64,000 nt of DNA, taken from NCBI GenBank assembly GCA_029876055.1, contig CM056876.1, forward strand, positions 4,526,001 to 4,590,000, in the 5' to 3' direction. Of the stretch, positions 48,831-58,472 are shown one piece after another (position 1 is the first letter of the stretch; the number at the start of each line of letters is the position of its first letter). Below the pieces are notes generated by a model. It searched no databases. It saw nothing but the letters and a program-made list of their open reading frames with translations, and had not been told where the DNA came from. The translations under genes were made by a program, and so were the position numbers. Source of the DNA: Madurella fahalii. Lineage: Eukaryota > Ascomycota > Sordariomycetes > Sordariales.

Positions 48831-49046
48831 TGTCGGATGCACAGCATCTCTGAACGTTCGGAGTTAAATTTAGGATGGAAATTCAGGATGGAAAATTGAG
48901 GATGTCTCGTTTTTCTCCTTGTCTAACAGAGGTGAACTTCCTTCTTATTCCCAATTTCCTGGACCACGGAGACCCTGGTTGACGGGTCTCCGAGAGATCG
49001 GATCACACTTATCCGAGTCGCACTAATCCGGATCACACTGATCCGG
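48831..49046 (-). repeat. Truncated LTR type B, inverted relative to the Copia body
   Basis: It starts TGTCGGATGCACAGCATC and runs 216 bp to CACTGATCCG. It matches the solo LTR at 46266-46526 in the same orientation but lacks the last 45 bp. It is therefore the reverse complement of the Copia 3' LTR and forms an inverted outer arm against it. Confidence 0.85.
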
Positions 49047-49129
49047 TGTAAAGGGGGTTGTTCTGGGAATACGTTGAGAGAGATGGACTACGATGTCTTA
49101 GTACTGAAAAGGGTTCAATCAGTAGGCGA
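49047..49129. repeat. 83-bp segment repeated inverted at 46788-46870
   Basis: GTTGTTCTGGGAAYACGTTG and CGATCAGT-type strings match the reverse complement of 46788-46870 with few differences. It is probably part of another transposon family and is wedged between the truncated LTR B and the left repeat of the Copia element. Confidence 0.6.
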
Positions 49130-49213
49130 TGTCAGATAAAATGCAGGTTTAGCATTCTACGACTAACAATCGTGGAGCTCCCTACCTTTTGGTGTAGTTG
49201 GTAGTTTATGACA
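49130..49213 (+). repeat. TRIM-type terminal repeat at left end of Copia element
   Basis: 84 bp, TGTCAGATAAAATGC to TTTATGACA. It is nearly identical to the 92-bp repeats of the two TRIM copies but lacks 8 bp inside the A-box region (CCTTTTGGTGTAGTTGG). Confidence 0.85.
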
Positions 49214-49297
49214 ATTAAGAGTCTCATTCGCTCAACCTCCGATTAAGTCAGCCAATAAAGGAAGCACATTCAAAAGCGTCTCTAAACCTGATTTAAG

Positions 49298-52200
49298 ATG
49301 ACTGCTATCAACAACGATAAGACTGTCTACCTAACCAGTTGCGATGACTGGGAATCTTGGAACCTGCAGTTCTAAGCCCAGGCCGTTGCCGGCAATACGT
49401 GGGCCCAGATTCAGGGTCTTACTCCATTCCTCAGCGAACCTACGGCTCCGGACCCAGCACGTCACAAGCACAAAAGCCCTACCCAGTCAACTATTACGGC
49501 TAGAGGGCGTACTGAATCTGTAGTTGAGGACGACCAGACGGCAACCCCGGCAACGAGTTCAACTACGTCAGCAATTGCAACTACGTTAGCAATTGGAATC
49601 AGCGACCTTACGGCAGACGGTTTTCGTACCTTCCAGCTCGAATGGTCTATTTACCAAGCCGAGCTCAAGAAGTATAAGCAACAAACCGATAAGATCGAGT
49701 GGCTGAAGCAGTAGATTCTGAAGACAGTTAGTCCACATTACCAGCTTACTTCCTGCGATCCGACCGAGATAATCTCGGAGTAGTATTCGGCTCTTCAAGC
49801 CCAAGCCGGTATCAGTAACGACAAAGCACTTTCAGACGCTCGCGAAGTCTATCGACAAGCCGTCAAACCCCTCGTACGAGTCCCCAAGGACCTAATTAGG
49901 TGGTCTGAAAATTAGGAGCAAGCGCTCTCTAACGCCCAAAGGAAGAAAGTTCCTGAGGCTCTATCGACAAGTGCCTGGTTCCAGGATTTCACTGATGCGG
50001 TAAAGCCGATCATAAGTCACTGGGTTACGGCCTATAAGCTAGTGAAAAGAGCAAAGGCATCGCAGTTAACCCTGACCTACCGAGAGGTGGCTAACGACTT
50101 TCGGGAGGAGGTAAAGCAGTTAACGAGAGCCTATAGACCGGGTAGCCACCGGATAGTAAAAGGTGCGTTTGGCCCTTCCTTCGCTGCCACAAAAGGTGGT
50201 AAAGAGGCCTATCAGGAGGACGCTTCTGATAGCGAAGTCGGCCCTGGTAGTGATAGGGGGGAACAAAACAATGGTCAACGAACGCAATAGGGTAGCTCTG
50301 GCGGTAGTAAGCCCAAAAAGCGGAATAAAGCTCCGGGCAAGGCCGAGACCCTAGAGGGCAAAAAACCTAAAATAGGGCCAAGGAAGGCCTTAGGTACAGC
50401 CACAACTATATATCCCTGTTATAGCCAGTTCCACTATTTGCAGAGATGTTACTATGCCTTTCTAGAATTAGTACCTGAAGATTTTACTGAAAGAGACCAT
50501 GTTCGGATCAGGGTCGACGAGGCCTTAAAGGATCCGACGTTGCAAAAAGAAGTCGAGAAGCTGAGGCATCAGATGGAGTCATAGAGTTGACTAGGCCAGA
50601 AAATCGGCCGCTGCTCTAGCAGTTTTCTGATTGCAAAGACAGCCCTCTTAACAACTGAATATCCTTTAAAGAATTTAGCTATCCTAGATTCTGGAACTAC
50701 TATTTATATCTTTAACCGAAGAGACAGGTTCAATAATCTCAAGAGGCCGAGTCTAGCGATTATGTGTAGGCCAGGGACAGCCCAGTACCTATCTAAGGGT
50801 ACGGAGATGTGGATATCCAGATTCAGGGACACCAGCCGTCACGACCTCGATGGCAAAAGATAAGGCAGCGCCGACAAACTACCTACGTCCTACGGCTTCG
50901 AGACGTGGTCTACTGCCCTAGGTTTGTCTGCAACCTGGTGTCTTTACAGCAGCTGTGAAAGCAAGGGATCTGGTGGGATACAAGTCCTGGCAACAACTGC
51001 TTACGGAGATCCAACGGCTTCGTCCTTGGCTACCTGGTAGATCGATACGACCAATTTGTCTTGGAAGACCTACCTCGCTCCTATTCCAACACAGCCTTCG
51101 TCGTACGCCGCAACAGGTTCAATACTTACACTCAAAGACGGCCCAGCAAAGCGATTGCTGACTTGTAGCATTTACGGCTTGGCCATCCTGGCCTACAGGC
51201 GTTAGAACACCTGGTCCAGCATACCCAAGGCATACGAATCAAAGGGCCTACCACAGTCGAATGTGAGGCATGTGGAGTCTCCAAGACCAAGCTTCAAATT
51301 CGCCGGCAACCCCGAGACCACAACGAAGGCCCAGGGATACGATTTGCTATAGACCTCTTCGACTTTAAGGAAGGGTATAACGGCTACCGATATCTGTTGT
51401 TGATAGTCGACAGATGGTCTAGGTTAGCCTGGGACTACTACCTTCAAGACAGGGAGGCCGAGTCTATTATTTCAGCACTCGATCATTTCTTTGGTACCCT
51501 AGAGCAACAATACCAACTACAGCCCAAGGTAGTGGAATGCGACAATGAATTCCATCAGCCGGTTATCAAGGCTGTCTTCACACGACGCTTCATCAAGGTT
51601 GAGCTTTCGGCACCTAATACGCCAGCGCAAAATGGGGGCGCCGAACGCTCAGGGGGTGTGATCACAGAAAAGATCAGGGCAATGCGAGCCGGTGCTAAAT
51701 TTCCTGCAATACTTTGGCCAGAGATTGCTAGAGCTGCAGTCTACCTGTACAATCGGACCCCTAAATATGGCTACAACTGGAAGACCCCGTACGACCGTTT
51801 CCATACCTACCTTGCCTACAGAGACAGTATAGTAGTAGAAGACAGGAAGCCAGACCAGGCCTATCTCCAAGCTTATAGCTGCAAAGCCTTTGCCTTGACA
51901 ATAAGCGCTTAAAAAGGGGTATTCAACAAGCCGAAAAATCTTCGGCAATGGAACCTAAAGCTGGAACCAAGAGCCTGGATCGGTTACCTTATCGGATACA
52001 GCTCTTCAAATATCTATAGGATCTGGAACCCGGTAACCAACAGGGTAATCAGTACAAGGGATATGATATTCAATGAAGGGGAGATCTTCAACGGGGACAT
52101 CCAAACCCTAAAGGACAACTGCCTGTATCTCCAACTCGACGAACTGAGCTACCTTCTTACAACGATACAACTACCCGAACCAGAGGTACCAAGATCCACA

Positions 52201-54132
52201 GCACTAGAAGAAGAAATTGTCGAACAGCCGATACTAGATGCCGACAAGGACCAGGAAGACGAGACGGCTGAAGAAGAGGCCGAAGAAGAGGTGCAATTTC
52301 TATATACGTCCTCAAGATTTGAGCCGTATCCTATACCTCCTTTGACGCCGCCGGCTGCATTACTTGCAGCTTCGATCTAACAAGCCGATCATCAAGCCGT
52401 ACTGGATTCAACCTTCAAACCCTGGATAGCTGCTTTTATAGCAGGACGGTTATAGCAACCGGCTGGGATATACAATGGTCAGGCAGTTACAAAAGCAATG
52501 GTACAACGACTTGCCAGACGGCCTTACGACCTACAGACTCTCCACAGCCAAGATTTACCTCCACTGCCGAGGTGGCACCACCAGCTCAAAGACCATCCAT
52601 TCAAGGATCAATTTATCCAAGCTGAAAAGGATCACTTGCGAGTGAATGCCGAAATGGACTGTTGGACCGAGGTCAACCGGCAAGAGCCGTAGAAGGAAGA
52701 TAAGTACGTCTTGGGATGTATGTGGGTATATACCTACAAGTTCAACCAAGACGGAACCTTCAAGAAATGCAAAGCAAGGCTAGTTGTTAGGGGTGACCAA
52801 CAAAGACCATCGGCACAGGAGACCTACGCGGCTATCCTCGCTGCTAGATCATTTCGTATCGTTATAGCTATTGCAGCCAGATTCGACCTCGAATTAAAAC
52901 AGTTCGACGCAGTTAACGCCTTTATCAACGCTACTCTAGAAGATGCCGTCTATATACAGATGTCTCCCGACTATAAAAGTCCTAGCAAAGTTCTACGGCT
53001 AAAGAAAGCCTTATACGACCTCCGCGAATCACCATTACTTTGGCAAAAGGAGCTGAAGAAGACTCTCTTGGCCTTGAGGTTCCAGGCCGTCCTACACGAG
53101 CCCTATATCCTGATCAAGGACGGAATCCTGATTTTCTTCTACGTCGACGATATTGTCCTGGGTTACAAGAAGGAAAAAGCAGCCGACACCCAGACCCTGA
53201 TCAACCTACTATAGCAGAAATACCAGCTTACCGGTGGGGATGATTTACGGTAGTTCCTAGGTATCGAAGTTATAAGAGACCGATCCAAAGGATTGATCTG
53301 GCTATCGCAAACGGCTTACCTTGACAAAATTGTCAACCTGGCTACGACGAGCCCAACGGCTAAGATCCCAATGGCTACAGCCGAATTGTTGCCATACGAT
53401 AGTAAAGCAGAGCACTCGTCAATTACCAGTTATCAGCGGAAGACTGGATCTATACTATACGCCGCTGTAATCACGAGGCCCGACATAGCTTTTGCAGTAT
53501 CACGGCTAGTCAGATTCAATACCAACCCTGGGTCCCAGCACCATAAAGCCGTAGACCAAGTTCTCCACTACCTACATCACACACGCAAAATGGCCTTGCA
53601 ATTAGGGGGTGGCAACAACTACGTTGTTGCTAGCGACGCCTCCTTCGCTGATAACAGCCTTGATCGAAAGAGCTCTCAGGCGTACGCCATGAAATTGTTT
53701 GGTGGGCTTGTGGGTTGGAGGGCCAATAAGCAAGAAACCGTCACTACATCTACTATAGAGGCCGAATTACTGGCCTTGGCATAAGCCGCCAAAGAATCTC
53801 TCTTCGTAAGCCGACTACTGGCCGAACTGTCAGTCAAACTAGTCGACCACCACATCAAGATTCAGTGTGACAATCAGCAGACTATACGACTTGTTACGGC
53901 TGAAGTGGCTACCCTCCAGACCCGACTACGGCACGTGGATATTCACAACCACTGGTTGCGCCAGGAAGTGGCAAGCAAGAAAATCAAGATGGAATACACG
54001 CCCTCAGCCAAGATGATGGCAGACGGACTGACCAAGGCTCTTAACTACCCCTTGCACCAAAGATTTATCAAGCAACTAGGGCTGACGCAGATACCCAGTC
54101 TGCAAGAGAGAAGTCCAGATTCAAGCCCTTGA
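49298..54132 (+). pseudogene. Copia gag-pol pseudogene
   Basis: gag starts MTAINNDKTVYLTSCDDWES (ATG 49298). A decayed zinc knuckle (YPCYSQFHYLQRCYYAF) lies near 50412-50465. The protease motif ILDSGTT is at 50681. The integrase HHCC region is near 51157 (HLRLGHPG, CEACGVSK); its catalytic residues are seen in IDLFDF, ECDNEF and NGGAERSGG. RT has GDQQRPSAQETYAA, FDAVNAFINA and the active site FFYVDDIVLGY (53137-53169). RNase H/C-terminal part: VASDASFADNSLDRKSSQAY and ADGLTKAL. Gag and protease share one frame; integrase onward is in another, so an indel lies between 50700 and 51157. Nearly all in-frame stops sit where CAG or CAA glutamine codons are expected (for example LR*FLGI, LALA*AAKE), the CpA-to-TpA pattern of RIP. 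Confidence 0.92.
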
Positions 54133-54153
54133 TGGGTTGAATCTGAGGGGGTG

Positions 54154-54412
54154 TGTCAAAAGGGTCAGGAAGCTGGATCCTGGATCTGCAAAACACGAAC
54201 CCGGATCAGTGTGACTCGGATAAGTGTGATCCGATCTCTCGGAGATCCGTTAACCCGGGTCTCCGTGGTCCAGGAAGTTGGGAATAAGAAGGAAGTTCAC
54301 CTCCGTTAGATAAAGAGGAAAACAAGACATCCTAAATTTCCATCCTCAATTTTACATCTGAATTCCATCCCAAATTTAACTCCGAACGTTCAGAGGTGCT
54401 GTGCATCCGACA
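54154..54412 (+). repeat. LTR type B, right end of Copia element
   Basis: 259 bp, TGTCAAAAGGGTCAGGAAG to GTGCTGTGCATCCGACA, directly after the purine tract. Relatives are the solo LTRs at 40003 and 46266 and the inverted fragment at 48831. Confidence 0.9.
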
Positions 54413-54967
54413 GGCACTACCTTGGCTCTCTCAAACACCATATAACCCTCGAGAAGCCACTTCACAGTCAGAGCTTATCAAAAATCGAATATCCAACCAT
54501 CATAGTAGCTCTCAATACCTAGTTGGCTGCTGTGGACCGATTAGCTAAAGGTATAATAGCTGTAATGCATGAGGTTACTCTTCTGCGTACGGAGGTCTCA
54601 GTACATCGAAAGGCTAATAAGGGGCTTAGTAAGCGACGGAGAGCCAAAAAACACGTGTATGGCTTGGAGGGTCACTTACTGTACAGGAGGCACAGGATCT
54701 ACTAGATCAGAAGGCAGTAGGTGAGCAGTTGGTCCAAGAAACGCGACAAAATGGTGGTAGTGCAAGGGGGTCTCGTACGAAGATTCGGTGCTGTAGCGTG
54801 TGCGGAAAGCCTGGGCATAATGCACGCACATGCAAAGAGGCTGCAGAATCATCTGATTCATCTGTTTCTGATTCAGTTATTATTATTTCCTAGTGTTGTG
54901 GTTGTGTAATTGAAGATAGATGTGGTGGGATAGTAGAAAATAGATCGCTCGCTTATCATGCACATTA

Positions 54968-55648
54968 AATCTAGTATTCTTTATTGTACTAGTCTTTTAC
55001 TCATAAGCGTCTTTTCTCTAGAAGTAACTGTAATCCGGCTAGATTTAAAAAGGGATATTGTGTTAATTGAGTTTTGAATCTGGAGTAAGTAGAAGAGGGG
55101 TTAAATTTACAACGCGTAGCGTATAGATTGAACTGGGTTCGGAAAAGCATCTCTGCAAATCTCGTTCCATTTTTAGTCCACGGTAACTCCTAGCCGAGGG
55201 TAGTAGAAATGAGGCTCCCTAGCTGCGCCGTAATTAGCATACTATACACACCTGCTATTTAGGCAGGCATATCTACTAAGCAAGTTAAAGCAGCGGTATT
55301 ACAGGTGTATCTACGAAAGAGGAAATTTTCAATGATTAGTTTCGTCTTTTATATTAGGTTGTTATGGTAGAGTGAAATAGATCGTTGGAAGCTAAGGTAC
55401 ATAACTCTTATTGTTTTGCTGACTATGTATCCAGGCGCTGTAGAAACACGGGAACGTAAAACGGGGAAGAAGAGAAGAAAGAGCGTTACTGGGATGGGTG
55501 TGAAAGTACTTCCCTGCCACTATCCCGCACAAGATGTATATATGGCATACTTGTAACAAGCCTCATAGTTTTAGAAAGACATCCCTATTTTTCAAACCCG
55601 ACCTCCTGCTGGAACGCATACCTGTTTGACCCCGACATCTTGAGCTCC
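54968..55648. other. AT-rich spacer between transposon nest and SnoaL gene
   Basis: No gene or named repeat. It forms the 3' flank of the SnoaL-like gene. Confidence 0.4.
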
Positions 55649-57940
55649 CTAGAAGATGAGTCTAGTTTGCCCCGGTTTCAACCGCTCACTTCCCCCATAG
55701 ACTACCACTAGGGTCCTTGTTCCATTCCCGGCCTCGGGCACCTCCAATGTAACACTCTCTTCCCCATCCAGCTTCCCCTCGGTCACCACCTCCCCCGTGC
55801 TCTCCACCATCACCACCACAACCCCCACCACTGGTTCCTCCGGCCCGGCTGCAACGCTAACCGTCACCTCCGTCCCGTTCCTCACCGTCTTAACCAAACT
55901 CGGCCCCGTAGGCGGCTCCTGGTACCCATTCTCTAACAATGCCCAATTCGATCTCGCCTTACAAGGCACACACCCGGGCCAGTACCACTCGGGCAGCCGC
56001 CCGGACACGGGGTTCCGAAACGCCCACCACATCCTCCGTATGTCGGGCCACACGGTCAGCGGCGGCTTGCCCCCAGCCAGGCCGACCTCCCTCTCGCCCA
56101 TGGCATCATCGGTCAGGGCCAGATCGGGCGGGTACTCGGTGAGCAGCGGATCGACGCGGCTGCTGTTTGCGGGGGAGGACGGGTCCCTGGGGTTGACGGC
56201 AGCCCAGCCGGCGGTCCAGTTGACCGACTGCCAGTAGAACTCGTCGATGGCGAGGTCCCACAGCTTCCAGAGCAGGGTGCCGTTGCGGTCCTCGAGGGCC
56301 ATCTGGTCGTGGTAGACGGCGCCGTTGAAGCCGCCGACGCCGGGGAAGCCGCCGCGCGTGGCGTTGGACGTGCCCCACTGCAACAGCCGCGCGCGGTACG
56401 TCACGGACCGCCCGTCGCGCGACACCAGCGCCACTGGCTGCGGCCGCCAGTGGAACGGCACCCGCGGCCGCAGCGGCGCCGGGTCGTACGTGCTGTACCG
56501 CGCCAGGCACGCCTGCGCGATCCGCTCCGGCGTCCGGTACCACCCCACCCCCGGCGACTCCTTGTGCCCGAGCGGGTGGTGCAGGTCCGCGAAGCTCTGG
56601 CACCGGATGTCGTCGGCGAAGTAGCCGTAGGCCCCCGAGATGTTCTCCGCGCCGTCGAAAGCTGCCGAGCGGGACAGGCGGCGGGCGAGCTCGGTCAGGG
56701 AGGTGGACGGTGCGGCCCGGGAGGGGGTTGTGGTGGGGTTAGGGGTTGGAAGGGAGGACCGGCTGATAGGTAGGAAGGGGGGCGGGGAGGGGGCGGTCTG
56801 GTGTGGACGGATGCCGCCTGTTCCCCAGCCGGCGCTGTAGTTCGCCACGACAAGGTGGGTGGTGTTGAGGGAGTGGATCTTCCAGAGGTTGGTGTCGGGG
56901 TCTTTGACGAAGCGGTTGAGGAAGACGTTGAACTCCCAAGTCGCAGCGCGGGTTTCGGTGGAACCGATCATGCCAAGCTCGATGCCGCGGGTCGTGGCCT
57001 CGCGGCCGTTAGCGTCGACGTTCACGATGGTGTCAAACAGGTTGTGGTCGTTTAGGATGCCGCGGGTTAGGCCCTCCGGCCCCATGCGCTCCAAGGCCTG
57101 GCGGACGCTGCCGTTGAAGCGGGTCCCGTCGGCGGTGATTATTGCGTCCTGGGCGAAGAGATCCGCTGCGTCGCTCCACATCCTGCGGTCGACGTAGAAA
57201 CCGTACGTGTGCTGCAAGTTCCGCACTTCATCCTCCTCGTTGAGTCTGGCGATACGCGCTGAGAGTTCCTCCGCGCTGAACTTCGTCGCGGGGGGCTCAT
57301 CAGCCGTCTGCGGCGCCAGGACGGGGATGCCGGCCGAGTCTGGGGTGTAATGGTAAGGGATGATGGGTAACGTCCGGCTTCCCGTCCCTGTGTTCCCCCA
57401 TCCCTCGGCGTATTCTCCATCAAACTGTGGATAGTAGTGCAGCAACGAGATCTTCCAGCTCCCTTCCACACTGGTGTACTCGTTCTCAAAAACACCACCT
57501 TGAATCCGGGTACCGCCACCGCCATCCCCCAACAAACGCAACACTAGCCATCGAGCCTTTGCCGTCAGTCCGTCCGCGGCGAGGCTAGTTACGGGCTGGT
57601 CGGCAAGCCATGTGCTCAAGGACCCCGGCCGAACACCGTCCATCTCGCCGTGGTCGGTGCGAAGCCAGGACTCGATAGCGGACGGTCCATTTGCGACCAA
57701 GCTGTCGCTTGTAGTGTTGCCGACGCGGACAACGCCATTTTCAGCGAAGAGGGACGCCATGTCGGCCCAGCGCCCGAACTGGGCGAGTTGGCAGAATGTG
57801 CGCGTCACATCTTTGATCTCGCGGACGGACTCGACTCGCTGGACATCGCGGGCTAGCCAGTCGAGAGTTGTAGCTTTTTGGGCGAGGGTATAGCTGGCTA
57901 AGGCGAGCCATGCCAAAGATATGCTGGTGAGCCACATCAT
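55649..57940 (-). CDS. Large secreted protein with SnoaL-like modules
   Basis: The open frame extends to 58141, but the Met at 57940 gives MMWLTSISLAWLALASYTLA, a clear signal peptide, so I choose it (763 aa, intronless as read). At least two SnoaL_4-type (PF13577) modules are visible: one near residues 40-165 (EIKDVTRTFCQLAQFGRWAD, SLFAENGVVRVG) and one near 225-390 (EDEVRNLQHTYGFYVDRRMW, DLFAQDAIITADG). A third, more divergent one is likely near 420-620 (FDGAENISGAYGYFADD, WDLAIDEFYWQSVNW). A Pro/Ser-rich linker separates modules 2 and 3. Several NxT/S sites fit secretion. SnoaL folds include polyketide cyclases and dehydratases, but catalytic residues cannot be assigned here. High GC and an intact frame contrast with the transposons next door. 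Confidence 0.75.
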   Translation of the reverse strand: MMWLTSISLAWLALASYTLAQKATTLDWLARDVQRVESVREIKDVTRTFCQLAQFGRWADMASLFAENGVVRVGNTTSDSLVANGPSAIESWLRTDHGEMDGVRPGSLSTWLADQPVTSLAADGLTAKARWLVLRLLGDGGGGTRIQGGVFENEYTSVEGSWKISLLHYYPQFDGEYAEGWGNTGTGSRTLPIIPYHYTPDSAGIPVLAPQTADEPPATKFSAEELSARIARLNEEDEVRNLQHTYGFYVDRRMWSDAADLFAQDAIITADGTRFNGSVRQALERMGPEGLTRGILNDHNLFDTIVNVDANGREATTRGIELGMIGSTETRAATWEFNVFLNRFVKDPDTNLWKIHSLNTTHLVVANYSAGWGTGGIRPHQTAPSPPPFLPISRSSLPTPNPTTTPSRAAPSTSLTELARRLSRSAAFDGAENISGAYGYFADDIRCQSFADLHHPLGHKESPGVGWYRTPERIAQACLARYSTYDPAPLRPRVPFHWRPQPVALVSRDGRSVTYRARLLQWGTSNATRGGFPGVGGFNGAVYHDQMALEDRNGTLLWKLWDLAIDEFYWQSVNWTAGWAAVNPRDPSSPANSSRVDPLLTEYPPDLALTDDAMGEREVGLAGGKPPLTVWPDIRRMWWAFRNPVSGRLPEWYWPGCVPCKARSNWALLENGYQEPPTGPSLVKTVRNGTEVTVSVAAGPEEPVVGVVVVMVESTGEVVTEGKLDGEESVTLEVPEAGNGTRTLVVVYGGSERLKPGQTRLIF

Positions 57941-58472
57941 GATTGTACTCACTGTAAGGAGTGTAGGCGGGGAGTACTGATCGAAGTCAACTGCGGCCGA
58001 AGTGGCGGCGTCGTTGCCAACAAGCCGTCGCTGCGCAAAGCTAGCATGTTCAAGGAGTTTTTTCCGTATTCTCCGCGACCGCTTCAGTTTTGGTCTGCTG
58101 AAGTGCTTTCCAGGTTGTTTAGGCACAAGTGATATAACCATCCTCGCATGCCATTAGAGTAGGCGATTTTGCCGAGACGACGACAGCCAATGATTCCTTG
58201 GGCGAGCGGTATCACGGTTCTGTTTGCCTGCCAAGAACGGCACTTGATTCTGATCATAGTGGAACTATATAAGAGTAGAACTTGCCACACCGTCCAAACT
58301 GTACAACGGGATGAGTTGTGCACTCAAATGAACTACACGTATATAGAATTGTACTGAACCGAGGATTATAAAAATAGGAGAGGGAAAGAAACCCAATTTG
58401 ATCGGGAGGCTGTGAATTTCGTAACATCTTGGAAGCCGTCAGACCTGCCACCCCCTTAATCCCTCGTCACCG
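57941..58472. other. Promoter of SnoaL gene and 3' end of NACHT gene
   Basis: About 530 bp; no further gene. The open frame upstream of the chosen SnoaL start lies here but encodes a basic, non-conserved-looking stretch. Confidence 0.45.

Larger units (their letters stand above)
49130..54412 (+). mobile_element. Decayed Ty1/copia retrotransposon with non-matching terminal repeats
   Basis: The left terminal repeat (49130-49213, 84 bp) is of the TRIM type: TGTCAGATAAAATGC to TTTATGACA, with an 8-bp deletion. The primer site ATTAAGAGTC follows at 49214. gag-pol occupies 49298-54132. A purine tract (ATCTGAGGGGGTG, about 54141-54153) precedes the right repeat (54154-54412, 259 bp), which is LTR type B. 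Gene order protease-integrase-RT-RNase H is that of copia. The element is dead, with many stops and a frameshift. Confidence 0.9.
48491..54967 (+). mobile_element. Pogo-type transposon remnant (copy 3), split by a Copia element
   Basis: Left end TAACGTACATGATAAGTGAG (48491) and right end (reverse complement of TAATGTGCATGATAAGCGAG, ending 54967) are matching inverted repeats, with GAGTGATCYAGACAAGC subterminal repeats on the left. The left arm (48653-48830) encodes the N-terminal HTH region (MQLVLNANQRDQNLSDQAIA ... RKLTDLEEKTIV). The right arm (54413-54890) encodes the C-terminal part (AAVDRLAKGIIAVMHEVTLL) and a decayed zinc-knuckle tail. Between them sits the Copia insertion, and the catalytic core is missing as in copy 1. 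Confidence 0.8.

Noticed and set aside
48831..54412. A large DNA transposon with 216-bp terminal inverted repeats
   Set aside because: The interior is clearly Copia gag-pol and the arms are fragments of its LTR; no target duplication flanks the block.
57941..58141. Upstream Met at 58141 as start of the SnoaL gene
   Set aside because: The extra 67 residues are basic and precede a clear signal peptide beginning at 57940, so the internal Met is the better start.
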